From contig CAWACW010000016.1 of the NCBI GenBank assembly GCA_963780635.1, positions 1-64,000 of the forward strand: 64,000 bases of DNA. The letters are read 5' to 3'. This DNA is from DATEPR01 sp963780635 (GTDB lineage: Bacteria; Actinomycetota; Actinomycetes; Mycobacteriales; Pseudonocardiaceae). The notes beneath the pieces were generated by a model. The model was given only the letters and a program-made list of their open reading frames with translations. It made no database searches and was not told where the DNA came from. Shown here piece after piece: positions 1 through 7,365 of this stretch. The translations under genes were made by a program, and so were the position numbers. Every line of letters starts with the position of its first letter. Position 1 is the stretch's first letter.

Positions 1-773
1 TCCGTCAGGGCCGGAATTCTGATCTGGTGGCGCGTGATGGCCGTGTTCGCTGCGGTGAAGAATGCACTGGCGTTACAGAAGGCGAACTGGCCGAAAATGG
101 ATCCGCGATCGCCGTTGACGCAGTTTCCGATGGTCAGACTCTTTCGGTTGGCCCGCAGTGTCAGACTGTCACCGTTGAATCCGAACCAGATACCGACGAC
201 GGCATGGGCGGGCAGTTTCGGTACGACCGGTGCCGCCGCGGGCTGACTGCCCTGGTCGACGACGAGCGGCCGGTAGACCGACAGCGCTCCGGTCACCGTG
301 TTGACGACCGTCGCCTCGACGAACGCGGACTGGCCGTCGTTCGCCTCGTCGCAGTTGCCGGCAGCCGGGTCCGTCGCGGTCAGCTGGTACGGCGTCGCAA
401 GACCCTTGGCACTCAACGGGTTTGTCGGCACTGTCAACGTGCAGTCAGGGTTCGGATCGGTCGCAGGCGCGGTGCTGGAGGACGGTGCCGTGCTCGACGA
501 TGGCGCGGTGCTGGAGGACGGTGCAGCGCTGGAGGACGGCGCGGTGGACGGTGCGGTGGACGGCGACGTGGGAGCGACACTCGACGAACTGGCCGCTGCC
601 GACAGAGGCGTCGTCGCAGCGGGCGCCGGTGAGCTGGTGACGATCGCGAAAGCGGCCGCGATCGCCGCGACCGCCACTACCGGGGCGAGGATGGACGGTC
701 GCGAAAGGACCGTGCGAAAAAAGCGTCTGCGCGGGTTCCTGTGTAAACCGCGATGGCTCTGCTGGGCAACCAA
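1..773 (-). CDS. Secreted or membrane-anchored hypothetical protein, C-terminus cut by window edge
   Basis: I do not recognise a function. The reading frame enters from position 773 and leaves the window, giving 257 residues without a stop. It has a basic N-terminus (RNPRRRFFRTVLSRPS), a hydrophobic stretch (ILAPVVAVAAIAAAFAIV) and then a Ser/Thr/Ala/Pro-rich linker with repeated TAPSSS units. That is the layout of an exported protein with a flexible stalk. A folded domain follows with several Cys residues (after the linker at DCTLTVP, GNCDEAND, GNCVNGD, FCNAS), probably disulfides outside the cell. The start is a TTG just behind AAAGGAG; spacing is short (3 nt), so the exact start is uncertain. 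No ATG or GTG exists upstream in frame near the ribosome binding site. Confidence 0.65.
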   Translation of the reverse strand, partial: MVAQQSHRGLHRNPRRRFFRTVLSRPSILAPVVAVAAIAAAFAIVTSSPAPAATTPLSAAASSSSVAPTSPSTAPSTAPSSSAAPSSSTAPSSSTAPSSSTAPATDPNPDCTLTVPTNPLSAKGLATPYQLTATDPAAGNCDEANDGQSAFVEATVVNTVTGALSVYRPLVVDQGSQPAAAPVVPKLPAHAVVGIWFGFNGDSLTLRANRKSLTIGNCVNGDRGSIFGQFAFCNASAFFTAANTAITRHQIRIPALT

Positions 774-920
774 GCGCTCCTTTCGGGCAGCCGAAAACCG
801 CGGTCGAGACAGTAGATATCGGAGGTATCTCGGCGTTGTCTCCGTTAGATCACGGGCGAAGTTAGCCCAACCCGAACGGAGTAGCGACCCGAAAGGTCTG
901 ATATGTCCGAGTGCTGCTGT

Positions 921-2738
921 TCACAGTGCGTCGAGGATCTGTTGTCCGTACTTGGCGAGCTTGTTCTCGCCGACACCGTTGACCTTCCCCAGCTCCGCCA
1001 ACGACTTCGGCCCCAGGCCCGCGATCTGGCGCAGGGTCGCGTCGTGGAAGATCACGTACGCTGGCACGCCCTGCTCCCGCGCGGTCGCCGCCCGCCAGGC
1101 GCGCAACCGCTGGAACACCGGCTCGGCCTCCGGGGACAGCTCGATGACGGCTTTCTTCGCAACAGCGGAAGAAGCAGACGACGAAGACTTCGCGACCCGC
1201 TCGGGTTCGCGCCGCATCGGCACGTCCCGCCGCTTGCCGAGCACGTCGCCGCTGGTGTCGGTGAGCACGAGCGTCCCGTGGTCACCTTCGACCGCGAGCA
1301 GACCCTGCGCCAGCAGTTGCCGCAGCACGCCACGCCACTCCTGCTCGCGCAGGTCGGTCCCGACGCCGAACACCGTCAGCGTGTCGTGGTCGTGCTGGAT
1401 CACCTTCGCCGTCTTGCGGCCCAGCAGGATGTCGATCACCTGCCCGGCGCCGAACGACTGCCGGCGCTCGCTGCGCAGCCGGTACACCGCCGACAGCACC
1501 TTCTGCGCGGCGACCGTGCCGTCCCATGACTCCGGCGGCGCGAGGCAGGTGTCGCAGTTGCCACACTTCTCGGCCTCCTGGCCGAAGTACGCGAGCAACC
1601 GGGTGCGCCTGCACTCCACGGTCTCGCACAGCGCGAGCATCGCGTCCAGGTGCGCGGCCTGCCGCCTGCGATGCGCCGCGTCTCCCTCGGACGAGTCGAT
1701 CAGCTTCCGCTGCTGCACCACGTCCTGCAGCCCGTACGCCAGCCACGCCGTCGACGGCAGCCCGTCGCGGCCCGCGCGACCCGTCTCCTGGTAGTAGCCC
1801 TCCAGCGACTTGGGCAGGTCCAGGTGCGCGACGAACCGCACGTCCGGCTTGTCGATGCCCATGCCGAACGCGATCGTCGCGACCATCACCAGGCCGTCCT
1901 CGCGCAGGAACCGGGACTGGTGCAGCGCGCGAATCCGGCCGTCCAGCCCGGCGTGATAGGGCAGCGCGGGAATCCCGTTGGCGCTCAAGAACTCCGCCGT
2001 CTTCTCGACCGACGCCCTGGACAGGCAGTACACGATGCCGGCGTCACCGGCGTGCTCCGTGCGCAGCAGGTCGAGCAGTTGCCGCTTCGGATCGTCCTTG
2101 GGCACGATCCGGTACTGGATGTTCGGCCGGTCGAAGCTGGCCACCACGTGCCGGGCGTCGCCGAGGTTGAGCCGGGACGCGATCTCGGCCCGGGTGGCTT
2201 CGGTGGCCGTCGCGGTCAACGCGATCCGCGGCACGGCCGGCCAGCGCTCGTGCAGGGCAGACAGCGCGAGGTAGTCCGGCCGGAAATCGTGACCCCACTG
2301 GGCCACACAGTGTGCTTCGTCGATCGCGAACAGCGAGATCGTGCCCCGGTCCAGCAGCCGCAGCGTCGACTCCGAGCGCAGCCGCTCCGGTGCCAGGTAG
2401 AGCAGGTCCAGTTCGCCCGCCACGAACTCGGCGCCCACCATCCGCTGCTCGTCGATGGCCTGTGTCGAGTTCAGGAATCCGGCGCGAACGCCGAGCGCGC
2501 GCAGTGCGTCCACCTGGTCCTGCATCAACGCGATCAGCGGTGACACGACGACGCCGACGCCGTCTCGTACCAGCGAGGGAATCTGGTAGCACAGCGACTT
2601 CCCGCCACCGGTGGGCATCAGCACCAGCGCGTCGCCGCCCTCGACGACGTGGTCCACGACCTCCCGCTGCGGCCCGCGGAACGACTCGTAGCCGAACACG
2701 CGGCGCAACACGTCCAGTGCGGGATCGTCCGTGGGCAT
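921..2738 (-). CDS. recQ: ATP-dependent DNA helicase RecQ
   Basis: RecQ unwinds DNA 3'-5' during recombination and fork repair. The protein (605 residues from the chosen ATG) has the helicase motifs in order: Walker A PTGGGKS at about residues 42-48, DEAH at 140-143, then the second RecA domain with the arginine-rich QETGRAGRDG motif. A zinc-binding subdomain follows (CETVECRR...CGNCDTC), then a winged helix and a C-terminal HRDC domain ending in GENKLAKYGQQILDAL. All are standard for full-length bacterial RecQ. The frame is open further upstream to 2816, but the ATG at 2738 (MPTDDPALDVL) agrees with family starts and avoids overlap with ftsY, which is divergent and begins 69 bp away. Confidence 0.93.
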   Translation of the reverse strand: MPTDDPALDVLRRVFGYESFRGPQREVVDHVVEGGDALVLMPTGGGKSLCYQIPSLVRDGVGVVVSPLIALMQDQVDALRALGVRAGFLNSTQAIDEQRMVGAEFVAGELDLLYLAPERLRSESTLRLLDRGTISLFAIDEAHCVAQWGHDFRPDYLALSALHERWPAVPRIALTATATEATRAEIASRLNLGDARHVVASFDRPNIQYRIVPKDDPKRQLLDLLRTEHAGDAGIVYCLSRASVEKTAEFLSANGIPALPYHAGLDGRIRALHQSRFLREDGLVMVATIAFGMGIDKPDVRFVAHLDLPKSLEGYYQETGRAGRDGLPSTAWLAYGLQDVVQQRKLIDSSEGDAAHRRRQAAHLDAMLALCETVECRRTRLLAYFGQEAEKCGNCDTCLAPPESWDGTVAAQKVLSAVYRLRSERRQSFGAGQVIDILLGRKTAKVIQHDHDTLTVFGVGTDLREQEWRGVLRQLLAQGLLAVEGDHGTLVLTDTSGDVLGKRRDVPMRREPERVAKSSSSASSAVAKKAVIELSPEAEPVFQRLRAWRAATAREQGVPAYVIFHDATLRQIAGLGPKSLAELGKVNGVGENKLAKYGQQILDAL

Positions 2739-2806
2739 GGGCCCATCGTAGGGAGCCGGTCGGTCATCGGGCGTCCTGCTCACGCCGTCCGTGGAAGGAT
2801 GGCCAG

Positions 2807-4216
2807 GTGTCCACATCCACCCTGATCGTCATTGTCGTCGTCGTAGTCGTCGTGCTGTTGGCGGCCGTCGCGACCGGCCTCTGGCTGCGCAGAAGCAGGC
2901 GGATCAGCCTCGGTGAGAAGGCGGCCGACCAGCCGCCTGCTCGCTACCAGGCGGGTGCGGGCATCGCGTTCGCCCCCGGCGGGCAGCGCACGGAGACCCC
3001 CGAGCACCCGGTCGCCGACCGGCCCGAGGTCGACGGCCAGCCCGCCGTCGGCGACGACGCGTCGGTCCCCAGGGACGCACCCCAGCGTGGCCTCGTGGAC
3101 GTCGGCCTGCCCGAAGCCGGGACAGAAGCCAAGACAGCCGAAGCCGCCGAACCGACCGAGACCACCGAGACAGCGCCGGAGCCGGTCACCGAACAGCTCC
3201 CGGTCCAGCAGGAACCGGTCACGGAGCAACTCCCGGTCCAGCGGGCACCCGACACCCATCAGTTCCCGGTGCAGCAGGCCGAGACCGACGAGATCGCGCC
3301 GGTCAACGGCCGGATGGAGCGGCTGCGCGGCAGGCTTTCGCGCTCCCAGTCGACGCTGGGCACCGGTCTGCTCGGCCTGCTCGGCGCCGGCAACCTGGAC
3401 GAGGACTCCTGGACCGACATCGAGGACACGCTGCTGCTGGCCGACCTGGGCGCGGCCACCAGCACCGAGATCGTCGACCGGCTCCGGTCCGAGCTGGCCA
3501 CTCGCGGCCTGCGGACGTCGGAGCAGGTCAGGGCGCTGCTGCGCGAGGTACTGATCGACGCGCTGCACCCGGAGATGGACCGCTCGGTGCGCGCGCTGCC
3601 GCACGAGGACGGTCCGGCTGTGTTGTTGATCGCCGGCGTGAACGGCACCGGCAAGACCACCACCACGGGCAAGCTGGCCAGGGTGCTGGTCGCCGACGGC
3701 AGGACGGTGCTGCTCGGCGCTGCCGACACGTTCCGGGCCGCGGCCGCAGACCAACTGGAGACCTGGGCCAAGCGGGTCGGTGCCGAGGTCGTGCGCGGCC
3801 GCGAGGGTGCCGACCCGGCCGCCGTCGCGTTCGACGCGGTCAAGCGCGGTATCGAGGCGAAGGTGGACACGGTCGTCATCGACACCGCGGGGCGCCTGCA
3901 CACCAAAACCGGCCTGATGGACGAGCTGGGCAAGGTCAAGCGCGTGGTGGAGAAGCAGGCCAAGGTGGACGAGGTGCTGCTCGTGCTGGACGCCACCACC
4001 GGCCAGAACGGCCTGATGCAGGCCAGGGTGTTCGCCGAGATCGTCGACGTCACCGGCATCACGCTGACCAAGCTGGACGGCACCGCGAAGGGCGGCATCG
4101 TCTTCCAGGTGCAGCGTGAGCTGGGCGTGCCGGTCAAGCTGGTCGGCCTGGGCGAGGGTGCCGACGATCTGGCGCCGTTCGAGCCGGCCGCGTTTGTGGA
4201 CGCGCTGCTGGGCTAA
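2807..4216 (+). CDS. ftsY: Signal recognition particle receptor FtsY
   Basis: FtsY is the membrane receptor that docks SRP-ribosome complexes for co-translational insertion. A GTG start at 2807 sits behind GGAAGGA. The 469-residue product starts with a transmembrane segment of many valines (about residues 4-26), typical of actinobacterial FtsY. A long acidic low-complexity A region follows, with decapeptide-like repeats (EPVTEQLPVQ, twice plus a variant). The NG GTPase domain carries G1 NGTGKTTT (near 278), DTAGR (near 359) and TKLDG (near 420). The partner protein Ffh is encoded 6 kb downstream. The repeats in the A region are the only unusual point. Confidence 0.95.
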   Translation: MSTSTLIVIVVVVVVVLLAAVATGLWLRRSRRISLGEKAADQPPARYQAGAGIAFAPGGQRTETPEHPVADRPEVDGQPAVGDDASVPRDAPQRGLVDVGLPEAGTEAKTAEAAEPTETTETAPEPVTEQLPVQQEPVTEQLPVQRAPDTHQFPVQQAETDEIAPVNGRMERLRGRLSRSQSTLGTGLLGLLGAGNLDEDSWTDIEDTLLLADLGAATSTEIVDRLRSELATRGLRTSEQVRALLREVLIDALHPEMDRSVRALPHEDGPAVLLIAGVNGTGKTTTTGKLARVLVADGRTVLLGAADTFRAAAADQLETWAKRVGAEVVRGREGADPAAVAFDAVKRGIEAKVDTVVIDTAGRLHTKTGLMDELGKVKRVVEKQAKVDEVLLVLDATTGQNGLMQARVFAEIVDVTGITLTKLDGTAKGGIVFQVQRELGVPVKLVGLGEGADDLAPFEPAAFVDALLG

Positions 4217-4249
4217 CTTTTCCTCAGGGTTCGAGTAGGGAGTCGACTC

Positions 4250-4684
4250 ATGATCGTTCAGAGGTTGGCCAGGCCATTGCTGGCCACGGTATTCATCCAC
4301 AGCGGGATCGACATCCTGCGGCACCCGGAGGGCCGCGTGAAGGTCGCGAGCCCGTTTCTGCAGTCGATGATCGGCAAGGTCGAGGCCAAGGTCGACGGCC
4401 TGCCCACCCAGTTGCCGACCGATCCGGAGACCATCGTCAAGATCGACGCGACCGTCAAGCTGGTCGCCGGTCTCGGCCTGGCACTGGGCAGGTTCCCCCG
4501 GCTCTGCGCGCTGATCCTGGCCCTCGACCTCATCCCGACGACACTCGCGGCCCACTCCTACTGGGAGCACGAGGACCCGGCCACCCGCGGCCAGCAGCGG
4601 ACGCATTTCCTGAAGAACGTCGGCATCCTCGGCGGTCTCCTCGTGGCGGCGTCGACCCCCAAGAAGGCCAAGTCCGGCGACTGA
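4250..4684 (+). CDS. DoxX family membrane protein
   Basis: A 144-residue protein with hydrophobic helices and the N-terminal pattern of DoxX-type proteins (RLARPLLATVFIHSGIDILR). Helices are near residues 5-20, 66-82 (LVAGLGLALGRFPRLCA), 84-98 and 122-135. DoxX proteins are small membrane proteins of poorly defined role; some act with thiol or quinone redox systems. TAGGGAG precedes the ATG. It lies 33 bp after ftsY, so it may be read through from it, and its stop abuts the stop of the converging methyltransferase gene with no spacer. Confidence 0.7.
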   Translation: MIVQRLARPLLATVFIHSGIDILRHPEGRVKVASPFLQSMIGKVEAKVDGLPTQLPTDPETIVKIDATVKLVAGLGLALGRFPRLCALILALDLIPTTLAAHSYWEHEDPATRGQQRTHFLKNVGILGGLLVAASTPKKAKSGD

Positions 4685-5494
4685 CTAACGCGGCCGGTAG
4701 GTCGACACGACGAACGACGCGGTGGCCTCCTGGGCCGCGGCGTGCCCGGGTCGATGGTGGTGGCCTGCCGGTCCCATGCCGACCACGCGGGCCACGTCCG
4801 CCGCGGTCAGTGTCATCGGGTAGCGCAGCGCTTCGGTGGTGATCCGCTCGAACCGGGCCAGCGTGTCGGCCAGCCGCTCGGCCTTGCGCGGGTCCACGGT
4901 CAGCAGGCCCGCCGCGGTACCGAGTTCGGCCAGGTGGTCCTCGCCCGGCGTGACCACGACGAGCAGCCCGTCCGCACGCAGCACCCGGTGGTACTCGACC
5001 CCGTTGCGCGGCGCGAACACGTCCAGCAGCACGTCGGCTGCTCCGGTCCGCACCGGCCACGGCCGCCACACGTCCCACACGACCGCACCGAGGCGCTCGT
5101 GCGCCCGCGCTGCCCTGCGCAGCGCGGCAGGGGAGACGTCCAGGGCCAGCCCGACCGTGTCCGCTCGCCGCTCCAGCACCGCCGCGAGGTAGTAGCCGGT
5201 GCCCGCGCCCGCGTCGGCCACCAGCCCGGAGCGGGTCGCGGCCAGGTCGGCGACGACCTCGGTGAGTGGCTCGTAGTGGCCGGCGGCCAGGAACCCGGCC
5301 CGGTCGGCGACCATGTCCGGCGTGTCCGCCGAGCCCGCTTTGGCACTGCGCGTGCCCGCGAGCAGGTTCACGTAACCCTGTCGGGCTAGGTCGAACGAGT
5401 GGCCCGTGACGCAGCGCAATGAGCCCCCAGCGAGGGTCAGCGCGGCCCCGCACACTGGGCACTCCAGTACCTCGACCACGGCTTGGGGGATCAC
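4685..5494 (-). CDS. RlmA-type 23S rRNA (guanine-N1) methyltransferase
   Basis: A 269-residue protein with an N-terminal zinc-binding module (CPVCG...C...H, residues about 10-35) followed by a class I methyltransferase fold with motif I VADAGAGTGYY. This two-part layout and the conserved GHSFDLARQGYVNLL segment are those of RlmA/TlrB enzymes, which methylate G745 or G748 in domain II of 23S rRNA. In actinobacteria, TlrB-like members confer resistance to tylosin-class macrolides; which G is the target here cannot be told. The start is a GTG at 5494 with a weak ribosome binding site; the frame is open well upstream, so the N-terminus rests on family comparison. Confidence 0.8.
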   Translation of the reverse strand: MIPQAVVEVLECPVCGAALTLAGGSLRCVTGHSFDLARQGYVNLLAGTRSAKAGSADTPDMVADRAGFLAAGHYEPLTEVVADLAATRSGLVADAGAGTGYYLAAVLERRADTVGLALDVSPAALRRAARAHERLGAVVWDVWRPWPVRTGAADVLLDVFAPRNGVEYHRVLRADGLLVVVTPGEDHLAELGTAAGLLTVDPRKAERLADTLARFERITTEALRYPMTLTAADVARVVGMGPAGHHHRPGHAAAQEATASFVVSTYRPR

Positions 5495-5594
5495 GTCGCC
5501 AATCTTCGCGGATGGGACGGAGGTGCCGGAATCCGGTCGCGCAATGTGCCCGACCGGCCACCGACATCTGGACGTAACACGAGGAGGTCGACAG

Positions 5595-5632
5595 TTCACC
5601 GCCCGGAAACGTTCGACGCGGTCGGGTGAAAC
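5595..5632 (+). promoter_or_regulatory. GlnR-like nitrogen control box upstream of amt
   Basis: Two GAAAC half-sites at 5606-5610 and 5628-5632 are exactly 22 bp apart. The first is preceded, after 6 bp, by TTCAC. This gives a-site TTCAC, N6, b-site GAAAC, N6, degenerate a-site CGCGG, N6, b-site GAAAC, which is the spacing of actinobacterial GlnR operators. It lies about 50 bp before the amt start, the expected target. The second a-site is poor. Confidence 0.65.
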
Positions 5633-5680
5633 AGCGCGTCCCGATGCTTTGCGGCAACCCGGTCTGGACAGGAGGACGAC

Positions 5681-7030
5681 GTGAACCCTGGAGATACCGC
5701 CTGGGTGCTGGCCAGCGCCGCGCTGGTCATGCTGATGACCCCCGGGCTCGCCTTCTTCTACGGCGGCATGGTGAGTTCCAAGAGCGTGCTGAACATGCTC
5801 ATGATGAACTTCATCACGCTCGGCGTGGTAGGAGTGCTGTGGCTGCTCTACGGCTACACCATGTCGTTCGGCAGCGAAGGCGGCAATGGCTTCATCGCGG
5901 GCTTCCACAACGGCCTGCTGGCGAACACCGTGGGCGTACTGGCCGGTCCGAAGGGCGACCAGATACCCACGCTTGCCTTCGTGATGTTCCAGCTGATGTT
6001 CGCTGTCATCACACCGGCATTGATTTCCGGCTCCATCGCGGACCGCACCAAGTTCTGGTCGTGGGTGCTGTTCGTCGGCCTGTGGGTGACGATCGTCTAC
6101 TTCCCGGTCGCACACTGGGTGTTCGACTTCAGCGGCTTCACCGGCCCGAACTCGATCGGTGGCTGGATCGCCAACCAGTTGAAGGCGTTCGACTTCGCAG
6201 GAGGAACGGCGGTCCATATCAACGCCGGTGCGGCAGCACTGGCATTGGCGCTGGTGTTGGGCAAACGCAAGGCGTTCCCGAGGAACATCCCTCGGCCGCA
6301 CAACGTCCCGCACGTGCTGCTCGGTGCCGCACTGCTGTGGTTCGGCTGGTACGGCTTCAACGCAGGCTCGGCGCTGGCCGCGGGCGACCTCGCGTCGGTC
6401 GCGTTCACCACGACCACCGTCGCCACGGCATCCGCACTCATCGGCTGGATCGTCGTGGAGCAGTTCCGCGACGGGAAGCCGACGACACTGGGCGCGGCAT
6501 CCGGTGCCGTCGCGGGTCTGGTCGCCATCACCCCGGCGTGTGGATATGTCGACCCGATGGGCGCGTTGGTCATCGGTGTCCTGGCAGGCGTGATCTGCTG
6601 CCTGTGCACGAGCATCAAGTTCCGCCTTGGCTTCGACGACTCGCTCGACGTGGTGGCGGTCCACCTCATCGGCGGCATCGTGGGCACCCTGCTGATCGGC
6701 TTCTTCGCCACCAGCTCTGTGAACTCGGCCGGTGGTAACGGGTTGTTCCACGGCGGTGGCTGGAGCCAGTTGGGCAAACAGGCCATCGCGGCAGGCGCGG
6801 TGCTCGGCTACTCGTTCGTCTGTGCGTTCGTCATCGGATGGGTCATCCACAAGACCATCGGGTTCCGGGTCAGCGAGGAGGCCGAGGTCACGGGCATCGA
6901 CGAGGCGGAGCACGCTGAGACGGCCTACGAGTTCGGTGGCCCGACCGGCGGCCGCAGCGTCCTGGCGGGCGCCACGGCATCATCCGTATCCACCTCCGCG
7001 ACGGCCGCAGCGAAGGGAAGCGCGTCATGA
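5681..7030 (+). CDS. amt: Ammonium transporter
   Basis: Amt proteins are trimeric membrane channels for ammonium. The 449-residue product has about 11 transmembrane helices and family signatures: TPGLAFFYGGMV near the N-terminus, FAVITPALISGSIADR, and the DFSGFTGPNSIGGW region where most members have DFAGG-type sequence, which appears slightly later as FDFAGGTAVHINAG. The GTG start at 5681 follows a strong GGAGG. The last 4 bases overlap the glnK start (ATGA), so the two are translationally coupled. A GlnR-type box upstream indicates induction by nitrogen limitation. Confidence 0.95.
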   Translation: MNPGDTAWVLASAALVMLMTPGLAFFYGGMVSSKSVLNMLMMNFITLGVVGVLWLLYGYTMSFGSEGGNGFIAGFHNGLLANTVGVLAGPKGDQIPTLAFVMFQLMFAVITPALISGSIADRTKFWSWVLFVGLWVTIVYFPVAHWVFDFSGFTGPNSIGGWIANQLKAFDFAGGTAVHINAGAAALALALVLGKRKAFPRNIPRPHNVPHVLLGAALLWFGWYGFNAGSALAAGDLASVAFTTTTVATASALIGWIVVEQFRDGKPTTLGAASGAVAGLVAITPACGYVDPMGALVIGVLAGVICCLCTSIKFRLGFDDSLDVVAVHLIGGIVGTLLIGFFATSSVNSAGGNGLFHGGGWSQLGKQAIAAGAVLGYSFVCAFVIGWVIHKTIGFRVSEEAEVTGIDEAEHAETAYEFGGPTGGRSVLAGATASSVSTSATAAAKGSAS

Positions 7031-7365
7031 GGCTCATCACCGCGATCGTCAAGCCGTTCACGCTCGACGACGTGAAGTCCGCCCTGGAGCAGCTCGGCCT
7101 GCTCGGCATGACGGTGAGCGAGGTGCGCGGCTACGGCCGGCAGAAGGGCCACACCGAGGTCTATCGGGGCGCTGAGTACCAGGTGGACTTCGTGGCCAAG
7201 CTCAAGGTCGAGGTCCTGGTGGACGAGGACCTGGCCGACCGGGCCGTCGAGGCGATCGTCAAGGCGGCCAGGACAGGCAAGATCGGTGACGGGAAGGTGT
7301 GGGTCACGCCGGTGGACGCGGTGGTTCGCGTGCGTACCGGTGAGCGCGGCGTCGACGCACTGTGA
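7027..7365 (+). CDS. glnK: Nitrogen regulatory protein PII (GlnK)
   Basis: A 112-residue PII protein that senses ATP/ADP and 2-oxoglutarate and gates the ammonium transporter encoded just upstream. The T-loop (QKGHTEVYRGAEYQVDF) retains the tyrosine in EVYRGAEY that is modified in this family; actinobacterial GlnK is adenylylated there by GlnD. The nucleotide-binding C-terminal signature TGKIGDGKVWV is present. Both ends overlap their neighbours by 4 bases (amt and glnD), which makes amt-glnK-glnD one coupled operon. Confidence 0.96.
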   Translation: MRLITAIVKPFTLDDVKSALEQLGLLGMTVSEVRGYGRQKGHTEVYRGAEYQVDFVAKLKVEVLVDEDLADRAVEAIVKAARTGKIGDGKVWVTPVDAVVRVRTGERGVDAL

